Below, piece by piece: positions 8,263 through 15,994 of a stretch of 64,000 nucleotides of DNA; positions within the stretch are counted from its first letter, which is position 1, and the number at the start of each line of letters is the position of its first letter. The notes below the pieces were generated by a model. The model saw only the letters and a program-made list of their open reading frames with translations. It had not been told where the DNA came from and searched no databases. Made by a program: the position numbers and the translations under genes. Origin of the DNA: an uncultured Lachnospiraceae bacterium. Lineage in GTDB: Bacteria; Bacillota; Clostridia; Lachnospirales; Lachnospiraceae. The stretch covers positions 79,322 to 143,321 of the forward strand of contig CAJUDX010000001.1 in assembly GCA_910584785.1 (NCBI GenBank). The letters run 5' to 3'.

Positions 8263-9159
8263 TTATAATTCTCTATCTGTTAAATTTAAGACAATCTCTT
8301 TTTCTGTATTAAGCAGGGCAGCTAAGAAGCAAAATGCGCTGTTTGACATAATCATCGCCTTGCACTTGCTCATCAGCTGCAAATCCCGGTAATTTTCCCC
8401 CTGCACATTTCCCTCAACAAAGGTTACGCTTTCGAATGTGTCAAAATGCATCTCTTTTGCATGTTCTTTGCACCAGGGGATATCATCAGAAAAGACAAAA
8501 AGGTTCCAGCTGCGTCCATACTGTACAAAGAAGGCGTCAATACATAATTGATAAAAGTCTGCAGAGAAATCCATGTTTAATTGGATATAATCCCCCCTGC
8601 GGATATGGATGGAAATAGAAGGCAGCGTAGTGATTTTTTTAATATATTGCAGGTTTCTTTCGTCAGTAATTTCAGGAAATTGAAATTCTTTCAGAAAAAC
8701 TTCCTGATAAGTTTCAAACCAGTTTTTATTTATCCAATAACCATGATAGTATATATTTTCGGGGGTGGAGATATCCAAAATTTCAGGAAAGTATTGACGG
8801 CAGGGAATATCATGCCGTTTTCCGTTGAATGGGTTAAAGTGCTGGCTGTCTTTACCAACTTCGGAAATCATTTCAACAGGAATGCCGTTTTCCATAAGAA
8901 TCTGCGGAACACTTTTATGCTCCTGCTGCCGGGTATACAGGATGAAATCCCACACAGTTTTGTCAAAACATTCGCTTAACATATGAGGGCGAATCCCAAA
9001 TACTTTTTCCAGTTCATATCCGTTATGTACGGTATTTAATGCAAAATAACTGTCATCCATATACATTACATCACCGGGATGAGATAATGCATAGTATCTG
9101 GCAAAGATATACTGAAAAGCCTGATTAGCCAGGCCGCCGTTTAAAAATTGAATCTTCAT
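8263..9159 (-). CDS. Glycosyltransferase family 11 (fucosyltransferase-like)
   Basis: A 298-residue enzyme resembling alpha-1,2-fucosyltransferases of family GT11. The N-terminus has the family's Gly-rich start (FLNGGLANQAFQYIFARY, usually GGLGNQ). The GDP-fucose binding motif HIRRGDY is at 185-191, followed by LFVFSDDIPWCKE and the C-terminal LMSKCKAMIMSNSAFCF. AAGGAG lies upstream of the ATG. The gene is divergent from the first flagellin and has its own vegetative promoter. Given that neighbour it may modify flagellin or a surface glycan; this is inference, and the donor sugar could differ from fucose. Confidence 0.82.
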   Translation of the reverse strand: MKIQFLNGGLANQAFQYIFARYYALSHPGDVMYMDDSYFALNTVHNGYELEKVFGIRPHMLSECFDKTVWDFILYTRQQEHKSVPQILMENGIPVEMISEVGKDSQHFNPFNGKRHDIPCRQYFPEILDISTPENIYYHGYWINKNWFETYQEVFLKEFQFPEITDERNLQYIKKITTLPSISIHIRRGDYIQLNMDFSADFYQLCIDAFFVQYGRSWNLFVFSDDIPWCKEHAKEMHFDTFESVTFVEGNVQGENYRDLQLMSKCKAMIMSNSAFCFLAALLNTEKEIVLNLTDREL

Positions 9160-9218
9160 GCGTGTGCTCCTTACCTGAAAATATTGCCTGAGGGTCTGCT
9201 GAAATCGTTTATTTAACT

Positions 9219-9247
9219 ATCATACAATAAGAAGAAAATGATTGCAA
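9219..9247 (-). promoter_or_regulatory. Promoter of the GT11 gene
   Basis: Minus strand: TTGCAA (9242-9247), 17-base spacer, TATGAT (9219-9224). Vegetative type, divergent from the flagellin promoter. Confidence 0.6.
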
Positions 9248-9287
9248 CAGGTTAAACGATACATTCAAAAAAAGTTGAAATTTAAAC

Positions 9288-9314
9288 TTATTCTTCTTTT
9301 TTTTTTGCCGATAT
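9288..9314 (+). promoter_or_regulatory. Sigma-28 (SigD) type promoter of flagellin 1
   Basis: GCCGATAT (9307-9314) is an exact match to the flagellar sigma -10. TTAT at 9288-9291 is 15 bases upstream, resembling the TTAA/TTAT -35 elements of the other flagellar promoters here. The spacer contains a run of ten T (9297-9306). Confidence 0.7.
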
Positions 9315-9334
9315 TTAAAGCAGGAGCAATAGAG

Positions 9335-9409
9335 ATGTGGAAGAATGCGTGGCAGTTTGGGCTTTGCAAGGAGGCAGGAAGCCGGCTGCGGCGATTGGAA
9401 GGTGGTTGA
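9335..9409 (+). CDS. Possible 24-codon upstream ORF before flagellin 1
   Basis: ATG at 9335 with CAGGAG at 9321-9326 (eight-base spacer) opens a 24-codon frame, ending in TGA at 9407-9409, five bases before the UUG start of flagellin. The predicted peptide is basic with two Trp (starts MWKNAWQFG). The flagellin ribosome binding site GGAAGGTGG (9397-9405) lies inside it. It could couple or gate translation of the flagellin. No homology is claimed; it may also be chance. Confidence 0.35.
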   Translation: MWKNAWQFGLCKEAGSRLRRLEGG

Positions 9410-9414
9410 TAGAT

Positions 9415-10290
9415 TTGATTATACAACATAACATGGGCAGTTTGAATGCCACTAGAAATAAGGGTATATCCGAAGGAAAGATGAGAAAATCATTAGAGAA
9501 GCTTTCTTCTGGCTACCGTATCAACCGGGCTGGGGATGATGCCGCAGGATTGGCGATTTCCGAGCTGATGAGAAGCCAGATTCGCGGACTGAATCAGGCG
9601 ATGCGAAATGTGGATGATGGTATCAGCATGACGAATACTGGTGAAGGTGCTTTGAGTGAAGTTCATTCCATGCTGGAGAGGATGAAAACCTTGGCGGTTC
9701 AGTCAGCAAACAGCACCTATACGACAGTGCCCAGAGATAATATCGATTTAGAGCGTCAGCAGCTATTAGAAGAAATTGACCGAATTGGTGTGTCCACCGA
9801 TTTTGATGATATTCCTCTGTTTGGTTCCTCTGAAAACGCAGCAGAGAAAATAGAAGAGCTTGTACCTCCGCTGGAAGCTGATCAGATTAAGGGAGATAAT
9901 ATTACCCTTCAGATTGGTCATGATGCAGGTGAAGTTTTAAATGTACCTCGTTACTATATGGATAGCAAATCATTATTGCTTGAAAAGTGGACGGATTTTT
10001 CTACTGAGCATAAGGCAAATGAATCGATTGCTATTATCGATGCTGCGATAGAGGCTGTGGCTGATATTCGTGCGGAGTTTGGTGCAGCATATAATCATTT
10101 GGAACATACCCATAATAATTTAAGTGTTACTTCTGAAAATATGACTTCAGCAGAGAGCCGTATTCGGGATACAGATATGGCAGATGAATTTACTACGTTT
10201 ACAAAAGATAATATTGTTTATCAGGCGGCGAACTCTATGGTAGCGCAGGCTAATGCTGTTCCGCAGTCGATATTAAGCCTGCTTCAATAG
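9415..10290 (+). CDS. Flagellin, divergent paralogue with UUG start
   Basis: Extracellular filament subunit of 291 residues. The start is TTG at 9415, since the protein then begins (M)IIQHNMG like the next flagellin (MIIQHNIA) and GGAAGGTGG lies nine bases upstream. A longer GTG frame from 9337 would add 26 residues that would hinder export. The N-terminal D0/D1 helices (LEKLSSGYRINRAGDDAAGL) and C-terminal D1/D0 (AESRIRDTDMADE, ending PQSILSLLQ) are conserved. The middle is short, acidic and unlike the second flagellin. Codon use is less biased than in the neighbour, which suggests lower expression. It may be a minor or specialised filament protein. Confidence 0.9.
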   Translation: MIIQHNMGSLNATRNKGISEGKMRKSLEKLSSGYRINRAGDDAAGLAISELMRSQIRGLNQAMRNVDDGISMTNTGEGALSEVHSMLERMKTLAVQSANSTYTTVPRDNIDLERQQLLEEIDRIGVSTDFDDIPLFGSSENAAEKIEELVPPLEADQIKGDNITLQIGHDAGEVLNVPRYYMDSKSLLLEKWTDFSTEHKANESIAIIDAAIEAVADIRAEFGAAYNHLEHTHNNLSVTSENMTSAESRIRDTDMADEFTTFTKDNIVYQAANSMVAQANAVPQSILSLLQ

Positions 10291-10346
10291 GGATAAAGTA
10301 TAATATAAACAAGAAATAAAAAGCATAAAAAAGTTAAAAAAAGTTC

Positions 10347-10373
10347 TTAAGTTTTAGAAAGTAATGACGATAA
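10347..10373 (+). promoter_or_regulatory. Sigma-28 type promoter of the main flagellin
   Basis: TTAA (10347-10350), 15-base spacer, GACGATAA (10366-10373), one mismatch from the flagellar -10. It has the same TTAA-N15 layout as the cheA promoter. Confidence 0.65.
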
Positions 10374-10415
10374 TTAAAAATGTAAGCTGAAAAGTAAATA
10401 TAAAAGCTTTACAGA

Positions 10416-10499
10416 CTTTTTCGAGGTAGGGCCCTCTTCGAAAAAGAGCCGGGGACAGGGAAGTTCCTGGGAAAGTATCATAAACAGGAGGAAGATTTT
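10416..10499 (+). promoter_or_regulatory. Structured 5' leader of the main flagellin mRNA
   Basis: A 9-bp hairpin CTTTTTCGA (10416-10424) / TCGAAAAAG (10438-10446) is followed by a second stem-loop-like CAGGGAAGTTCCTGG and then ACAGGAGGA overlapping the ribosome binding site. The GGA-bearing loops resemble CsrA sites in flagellin leaders of Bacillus; this is inference. Confidence 0.45.
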
Positions 10500-11432
10500 A
10501 TGATTATTCAACATAATATAGCGGCAATTAACTCATACAGAAACTTAGGTATCAACCAGAGTGGTTTGAACAAGAACTTAGAGAAGCTGTCTTCCGGTTA
10601 CAGAATCAACCGTGCAGGCGATGACGCTGCAGGCTTGGCTATTTCCGAGAGCATGAGATCTCAGATCAATGGTTTAAATCAGGCTACCAAGAACGCACAG
10701 GATGCTGTTGGCTTAATCCAGACAGTTGAAGGTGCTTTAACCGAAACTCACTCCATGTTACAGCGTCTTACCACACTGGCTAGCCAGTCTGCAAATGGTA
10801 CGTACAATACAGTAGCACGTGGAAACCTGCAGCTGGAAGTTGATCAGCTGTTACAGGAAATCGACCGTATCGCTAACTACACCGACTTCAACGGCATTAA
10901 GCCAATTCAGGCTGACGTTGCTGGTACGAAGATGACCTTCCAGATTGGACCAAGTGCTAAGGAAACGATTGTAGTTAACAAGCAGGCTATGACTGCTTCT
11001 GCATTAGGTTTAAGAGCAGGAAACCTTACCAGTAATGCTATTAGCACTAAGTATGAATATGATAAGACTGGTGCTGATGATCAGAAAGTAAATATCAAGT
11101 GGGCTGTTTCTACTTCTGGCAACACTGCGAAGGTTAATGTTTCTACACAGACCGGTGGTAACAAGGCTATCGACAGAATTAACGATGCTATCAACTTAGT
11201 ATCCCAGTACCGTGCAGGTCTCGGTGCTGCTCAGAACCGTCTGGAGCATACCATCAACAACCTGAAGGTAACTTCTGAGAACATCACCGCTGCTGAGAGC
11301 CGTATCCGTGATACCGATATGGCAGATGAGATCACTGCATTCACGAAGAATAATATTCTTCTGCAGGCATCTCAGTCCATGCTGGCTCAGTCCAACTCTG
11401 TACCGCAGAGCATCCTGAGCTTGATTGGATAA
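10500..11432 (+). CDS. Flagellin (major)
   Basis: Extracellular filament subunit of 310 residues with conserved N-terminal (MIIQHNIAAINSYRN, LEKLSSGYRINRAGDDAAGL) and C-terminal (RLEHTINNLKVTSENITAAE, ending PQSILSLIG) D0/D1 helices and a small central domain of about 90 residues. Codon use is strongly biased and uniform, typical of a very highly expressed gene, unlike the flagellin just upstream. AGGAGGAAG precedes the ATG. It has its own sigma-28 promoter and a hairpin leader, and is followed by a terminator, so it is a separate transcript. Glycosylation of the surface Ser/Thr residues by the following gene cluster is a plausible inference. Confidence 0.96.
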   Translation: MIIQHNIAAINSYRNLGINQSGLNKNLEKLSSGYRINRAGDDAAGLAISESMRSQINGLNQATKNAQDAVGLIQTVEGALTETHSMLQRLTTLASQSANGTYNTVARGNLQLEVDQLLQEIDRIANYTDFNGIKPIQADVAGTKMTFQIGPSAKETIVVNKQAMTASALGLRAGNLTSNAISTKYEYDKTGADDQKVNIKWAVSTSGNTAKVNVSTQTGGNKAIDRINDAINLVSQYRAGLGAAQNRLEHTINNLKVTSENITAAESRIRDTDMADEITAFTKNNILLQASQSMLAQSNSVPQSILSLIG

Positions 11433-11444
11433 TTAAGCAGTTTC

Positions 11445-11530
11445 TGGCCCGGCAGTCGCCGGGCCATATGATAAAAGGGCCTATCATAAAAAGTCATTTT
11501 CTGATCCGAAAGGTAAGGAAATGGCTTTTT
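11445..11530. terminator. Terminator cluster after flagellin
   Basis: A perfect GC-rich hairpin TGGCCCGGC-AGTC-GCCGGGCCA (11445-11466), a small ATGATA/TATCAT hairpin (11468-11486), then AAAAAGTCATTTTCT (11488-11502) pairing with AGGAAATGGCTTTTT (11516-11530), which ends in T5. The last is a classic intrinsic terminator. Confidence 0.75.
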
Positions 11531-11636
11531 ATTATTATCGTTTGCTGCTGTTATCATTCTTAAAAGCGGAAAATACAAATGGAAAATGAAAATAATTCTT
11601 GTCTAAAACAATTCTTGCTTTATTATCCAGAAAACG

Positions 11637-11663
11637 TTAAAATAAGAAAAGGAAAAACGATCA
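11637..11663 (+). promoter_or_regulatory. Possible sigma-28 promoter of the glycosyltransferase cluster
   Basis: TTAA (11637-11640), 15-base spacer, AACGATCA (11656-11663), sharing the CGAT core and spacing with the two better flagellar promoters. Weak match. Confidence 0.35.
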
Positions 11664-11705
11664 AAAACAATTGTATCAGGAATATGGCTTGTAAGGAGTC
11701 TTGTA

Positions 11706-13187
11706 ATGCAGAGCGAAAGATTAGCAGAACATGATGTGCAATATCAGAAAAATCTATCCCAGCGAAAAGTATCCGATAAAGCAAAAAGAACCCCAGGGAG
11801 GAAGAAACAGTTGAAAACGAAATCATTAAAAATTTCTCAATGTATGATTGTAAAAAATGAAGAAAATAATATCCGGCAGGCCTTATCCTGGGGTAAGGAA
11901 ATCATGTGGGAACAGATTGTTGTAGATACCGGCTCTGCCGATCGCACGGTGCAGATAGCAGAAGAATTAGGGGCAAAGGTGTGTCATTATGTATGGACAG
12001 ATGACTTTGCCGCAGCGAAAAATTTTGCCATTGGTCAGGCAAAAGGGGATTGGATTGCCCTGTTGGATGCTGACGAATATATGACGCCGGAGGATGCCAG
12101 GAAAATTCAGGAGGTTTTGATTGAACTGGAAGAAAGGGAGTTTGACGGTCTTTCGACGAATCTGCAGAACTTAAATGATGAGGGGGAAGCATTTTCCTTT
12201 GGCACGCAGGTTCGTTTCTTCCGCAATGACCCGGATATCCGTTATCGCAGGAGGATACATGAGCAGTTGGAAACCGTATCGGGAAGAAAGCTGCGCATCG
12301 GTGATGCCACGCAGGAGCTTTCGATTTTCCATACAGGATATCAAAAGAAGGCAATGGAAGGAAAGGAAAAGAAAGGAAGAAACCGGAGACTGATTCTGGC
12401 TGAATTGGATGAAAACCCGAATGATTATGAGATGATGGGTTATATGGGGGATGATTGTCTGGCGGATGGAGAAAGCGAGGAGGCAACGACCTGGTACCGC
12501 CGTTCGATTCAGCACATGCCTTCTATGCTGGAGCCTGACGACCAGCGCAGTGCTATGACATTTACAGAGTTTTTACATTTGCTGACGGAAAAAGAAGCTT
12601 TGCTTGGCGATGGATTACGGATGGATGAAATTCTTGGGACTTACCAGAGGGCGATTCAGTTACTGCCGGAGGAGGCAGATTTTGACTATATATTAGGACG
12701 TTTTTTTGCAATGAAAAATGATATGACCAGGGCGATAAGGCATTTGGAAATGGCGTTAAGCAAACTGGATCGTTATGGCTGTTATAATAAAGCAATGTTA
12801 TTATCGGGAAATGTATTTGATGCTTATGAAATATTAGTACGATGTTATTATGAGACAGGAGAGAAGCAAAAGTGTATTTCCTATGCAGTAAATTATCTGA
12901 ACTATAACCGTTATGGGGTGGAGGTATTGTTTTGGCTATTAAAAGCATTGCTGCCGGATGAGGGAGGAAAGGAAAAGGGAACAATGGAAAACGGGGCAGC
13001 AGGAGAAAATGGAGAGAGAGAGAAAAGAGAAGTTCTTGAGGCCCTTTCCCGTCTTTATGATGTTACAGCATTAAAGGATAAGGTGATTTTGGTGAAAACG
13101 GCGGAGAAGGCGGTGGGAAAAGACTTTTCGGAATTTTTGCTTAATCAGCTTTTTTCTCAGGAAGAGAGAAGGAGACTGGGCTATTGA
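11706..13187 (+). CDS. Family 2 glycosyltransferase with TPR-like C-terminus (paralogue 1 of 4)
   Basis: A 493-residue protein, presumably cytoplasmic. A Lys/Arg-rich N-terminal extension of about 38 residues is followed by a GT2 catalytic domain of the WaaE/SunS type: start ISQCMIVKNEENNI, nucleotide-binding IVVDTGSADRTVQIA, and the metal-binding LLDADEY. After about residue 230 the chain is helical with TPR-like features (WYRRSIQHMPS). It lacks the more regular TPR half of its three followers and carries an acidic, Gly/Glu-rich insert near residue 425. AAGGAG precedes the ATG. It begins a run of four paralogues after flagellin, so flagellin glycosylation is the best guess; donor and acceptor are unknown. 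Confidence 0.85.
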   Translation: MQSERLAEHDVQYQKNLSQRKVSDKAKRTPGRKKQLKTKSLKISQCMIVKNEENNIRQALSWGKEIMWEQIVVDTGSADRTVQIAEELGAKVCHYVWTDDFAAAKNFAIGQAKGDWIALLDADEYMTPEDARKIQEVLIELEEREFDGLSTNLQNLNDEGEAFSFGTQVRFFRNDPDIRYRRRIHEQLETVSGRKLRIGDATQELSIFHTGYQKKAMEGKEKKGRNRRLILAELDENPNDYEMMGYMGDDCLADGESEEATTWYRRSIQHMPSMLEPDDQRSAMTFTEFLHLLTEKEALLGDGLRMDEILGTYQRAIQLLPEEADFDYILGRFFAMKNDMTRAIRHLEMALSKLDRYGCYNKAMLLSGNVFDAYEILVRCYYETGEKQKCISYAVNYLNYNRYGVEVLFWLLKALLPDEGGKEKGTMENGAAGENGEREKREVLEALSRLYDVTALKDKVILVKTAEKAVGKDFSEFLLNQLFSQEERRRLGY

Positions 13188-13217
13188 TCATGATAAGAGG
13201 CAGGGGAGGAGTTTAGT

Positions 13218-14570
13218 TTGAAGCAAACAATACAGGGGAAAATTTCCCAGTGCATGATTGTAAAGAATGAAGAAAAAAATATTGAGCAGGCCTTAAGCTG
13301 GGGAAAGGGAGTAGTGGCGGAGCAGATTGTTGTTGACACGGGATCTGCAGATCGGACAGTGGAGATTGCCCAAAGGCTGGGTGCAAAGGTTTTTCATTTT
13401 CCCTGGATAAACGATTTTGCTGCGGCGAAGAATTTTGCTATCGAAAAGGCGCAGTATGAATGGATTGCCTTTTTGGATGCCGATGAGTATTTTTCAGCGG
13501 AGGATGCAAAAAAATTAGCTGATGTATTGCATCATCTTTCGGCCCAGCCTGTAGATTCTGTAATGACTGCCTGGATTCATTTATATGATGATAAATCCAT
13601 TATGCAGGTGGATTCCCAGACTAGAATTTTCCGCAATTGCCCGCAGATACGCTATCATGGTCGGATTCATGAAGTTTTGCGGCGTTCGGATGGAAAAGAT
13701 ATGGAAAATCAGGATGAGACAGCGAATCTTGCGATTTTTCATACAGGTTACGGTGAGGAAGCAGAAGAAAAGAAAAAGGCAAGTAAGAGAAATCTTCTGT
13801 TAATTCAGGCCGAGTTAGAGGATAATCCGAATAATTATCAAATGCAGGCCTATTTAGGAAATGAATATTTAGCACTTGCAGAATATGAACTTGCGGAAAG
13901 CGCGTATCGAAAAGCTATTTCCCTGATGCCGGAAGAGGTGCTGGGAGAGTATAGCGTAATTACATCGGGTGTTTTTTCGCGTCTTATCAATATATTGACC
14001 GATCGTCCAGGTAATCATGAGAACAAAATCGTGGAACTTTACCGACAGGCTTCCTTTGGCTGGCCTAAGGAAGGAGATTATGATTATTTGCTCGGAGAGT
14101 ATTATGCGGGGCGGGAGAACTTCTGGGAAGGTGAAAGATATTTTAAACAGGCTTTAGAAAAGCTGGATAAGTATGGACATGCGCAGTATTCGTCTAAGCT
14201 TTCAGCAAGAATTATGCATACTTATGAACTATTGATTATGTGCTGCCTGAATAATGGAAATTACAGTGATTGTGTAAAATATGCAGCAGCGATACTAAAA
14301 GAAAATCCCTATTTAATGACGATCGCCATATTGTTTATTTCTGCGTTTCACCGGGATATGGCAAAGCGGGGAAGAGAAAAGGATGGGGCAGCAGAGGTGG
14401 CGGCATTGTTAGGAAATGCATTTTATAATTTCCAATCGCTTAAAGATCGAATTTTTGTTCTTCGTGCGGCAATGGATGCAAACTATGCAGAATTAGTGGA
14501 AGTTATCCGCGGATTATTTAGCCCTGAGGAGATAGAACAGGTGGATCGCGGGCTGGGAAAAAGGAAGTAA
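13218..14570 (+). CDS. Family 2 glycosyltransferase with TPR-like C-terminus (paralogue 2 of 4)
   Basis: A 450-residue protein with a UUG start at 13218, six bases after GGGGAGGAG; the N-terminus then reads (M)KQTIQGKISQCMIVKNEEKN, aligned with its paralogues. The GT2 motifs are IVVDTGSADRTVEIA and FLDADEYFS; the C-terminal half has TPR-like repeats (AESAYRKAISLMPEE, GERYFKQALEKLDKYG). It differs from the later copies in having a shorter reach in the central loop. The gap to the previous gene is only 30 bases, so cotranscription is likely. A role in modifying flagellin is inferred from position. Confidence 0.87.
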   Translation: MKQTIQGKISQCMIVKNEEKNIEQALSWGKGVVAEQIVVDTGSADRTVEIAQRLGAKVFHFPWINDFAAAKNFAIEKAQYEWIAFLDADEYFSAEDAKKLADVLHHLSAQPVDSVMTAWIHLYDDKSIMQVDSQTRIFRNCPQIRYHGRIHEVLRRSDGKDMENQDETANLAIFHTGYGEEAEEKKKASKRNLLLIQAELEDNPNNYQMQAYLGNEYLALAEYELAESAYRKAISLMPEEVLGEYSVITSGVFSRLINILTDRPGNHENKIVELYRQASFGWPKEGDYDYLLGEYYAGRENFWEGERYFKQALEKLDKYGHAQYSSKLSARIMHTYELLIMCCLNNGNYSDCVKYAAAILKENPYLMTIAILFISAFHRDMAKRGREKDGAAEVAALLGNAFYNFQSLKDRIFVLRAAMDANYAELVEVIRGLFSPEEIEQVDRGLGKRK

Positions 14571-14631
14571 AACATAAAGAAAAACATAACAGAGTCGATG
14601 GAACATGACAGATAAAGAGGAGGATGCAATA

Positions 14632-15993
14632 TTGAATAAAATAGGCCGGGCAAAGATTTCCCAGTGCATGATTGTGAAAAATGAAGAAAAGAATATTGTA
14701 CAAGCGCTTTCCTGGGGAAAGGGGATTGTGGCAGAGCAGATTGTTGTGGATACGGGATCGACCGACAGAACCGTGGAAATCGCCCAGGAAATGGGAGCAA
14801 AGGTATATTCTTTTCCCTGGATCAATGATTTTTCAGCGGCGAAGAATTTTGCTATTGGTAAGGCTCGATATAGCTGGATTGCTTTTTTGGATGCCGATGA
14901 ATATTTTTCTGGGGAAGATGCGAAAAAACTCCTTTCTTTGCTGGAAAAGCTTCATCCTCATGCATGTGACGGTGTGGAAACCAGGTTAATTAATTTAGGT
15001 GATGAAGGAAAAGTGATTTCTATGGATACGCAGATTCGTATTTTTCGCAACCAACCGGATTTGCGCTATGTCAGGAAAATTCATGAGCATTTGGTAGCAG
15101 CAGACGGACGCAATTTGCGGATATGGAGTGCTGTGGGAGATTTATCGATTTATCATACCGGATATGCGCAGAATGAGATGCAGAATAAGAAAAGCAGCCA
15201 GAGAAATCTAAGCCTTATCTTGGAGGAGCTTAAGGAAAATACAGAGAATTACGAAATGTATGGTTATCTGGGCAATGAATATGAGGCTCTTGAAGAATGG
15301 GATAAGGCAAAAGAAGCCTATCAAAAAGCAATTGCTTTGATGCCGGAGAGTTTATATGGTAAGTACGATATGGAAACTTCTGGATTTGTTTTTCGTTTGC
15401 TGGAACTGATGACCGTTTTTCCCGGAAATGAAAAATCAGATATTTTAGCTTTATATCAAAGGGCAGTGAAGGGGTGGCCGGAAGAGGGAAATTATGATTA
15501 TCTTCTGGGTAAGTATTATGCCGGGTGCCATTTATTTGGCGAAGCAGAGCATTATCTTGAACAGGCTCTGGATAAGTTGGAAAAGCGTAAAAATCCACAG
15601 TGCTGTACCTTAATATCAGCCAATATAATGAAATTTTATGAACTTTTGGCAATGTGCTGTTTAAACTGCGGAAACAGAAATGGCTGTGTCAAGTATACGT
15701 CAGCATTATTGAAGGAAAATCCATATTTAATGACGACAATTATGTTATTTATCTCTGCATTCCATCAGGATATGGCGGCGATGGGAAGGGAAACGGAAGG
15801 GGCTGGGGAAGTAGCAGCGCTTTTGGGCAGGTCATTTTATGATTTCCAGTCGTTAAAAGACAGAATGTTTGTCCTTCGTGCGGCGATGGATGTCGGATAC
15901 CCTGCATTGGTGGAGGTTATCCGCGCTTTGTTTTCACCAGAGGAGTTAGAGCAGGTAGACAGGGCATTGAATCAAAATAAGGGGGGAGCATAA
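14632..15993 (+). CDS. Family 2 glycosyltransferase with TPR-like C-terminus (paralogue 3 of 4)
   Basis: A 453-residue protein. UUG at 14632 is chosen as start because AGAGGAGG (14616-14623) lies eight bases upstream and the N-terminus then matches the paralogues; an ATG at 14605 in frame has no ribosome binding site. A three-codon frame ATG-CAA-TAT-TGA (14624-14635) overlaps the UUG start and might couple translation. GT2 motifs are IVVDTGSTDRTVEIA and FLDADEYFS; the C-terminal half is TPR-like (AKEAYQKAIALMPES, AEHYLEQALDKLEK). It is very similar along its whole length to paralogues 2 and 4, indicating recent tandem duplication. Confidence 0.87.
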   Translation: MNKIGRAKISQCMIVKNEEKNIVQALSWGKGIVAEQIVVDTGSTDRTVEIAQEMGAKVYSFPWINDFSAAKNFAIGKARYSWIAFLDADEYFSGEDAKKLLSLLEKLHPHACDGVETRLINLGDEGKVISMDTQIRIFRNQPDLRYVRKIHEHLVAADGRNLRIWSAVGDLSIYHTGYAQNEMQNKKSSQRNLSLILEELKENTENYEMYGYLGNEYEALEEWDKAKEAYQKAIALMPESLYGKYDMETSGFVFRLLELMTVFPGNEKSDILALYQRAVKGWPEEGNYDYLLGKYYAGCHLFGEAEHYLEQALDKLEKRKNPQCCTLISANIMKFYELLAMCCLNCGNRNGCVKYTSALLKENPYLMTTIMLFISAFHQDMAAMGRETEGAGEVAALLGRSFYDFQSLKDRMFVLRAAMDVGYPALVEVIRALFSPEELEQVDRALNQNKGGA

Positions 15994-15994
15994 G

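Noticed and set aside
9337..9414. GTG start giving flagellin 1 a 26-residue N-terminal extension
   Set aside because: Flagellins begin with the (M)IIQHN motif needed for export and packing; UUG at 9415 has a ribosome binding site and restores that N-terminus.
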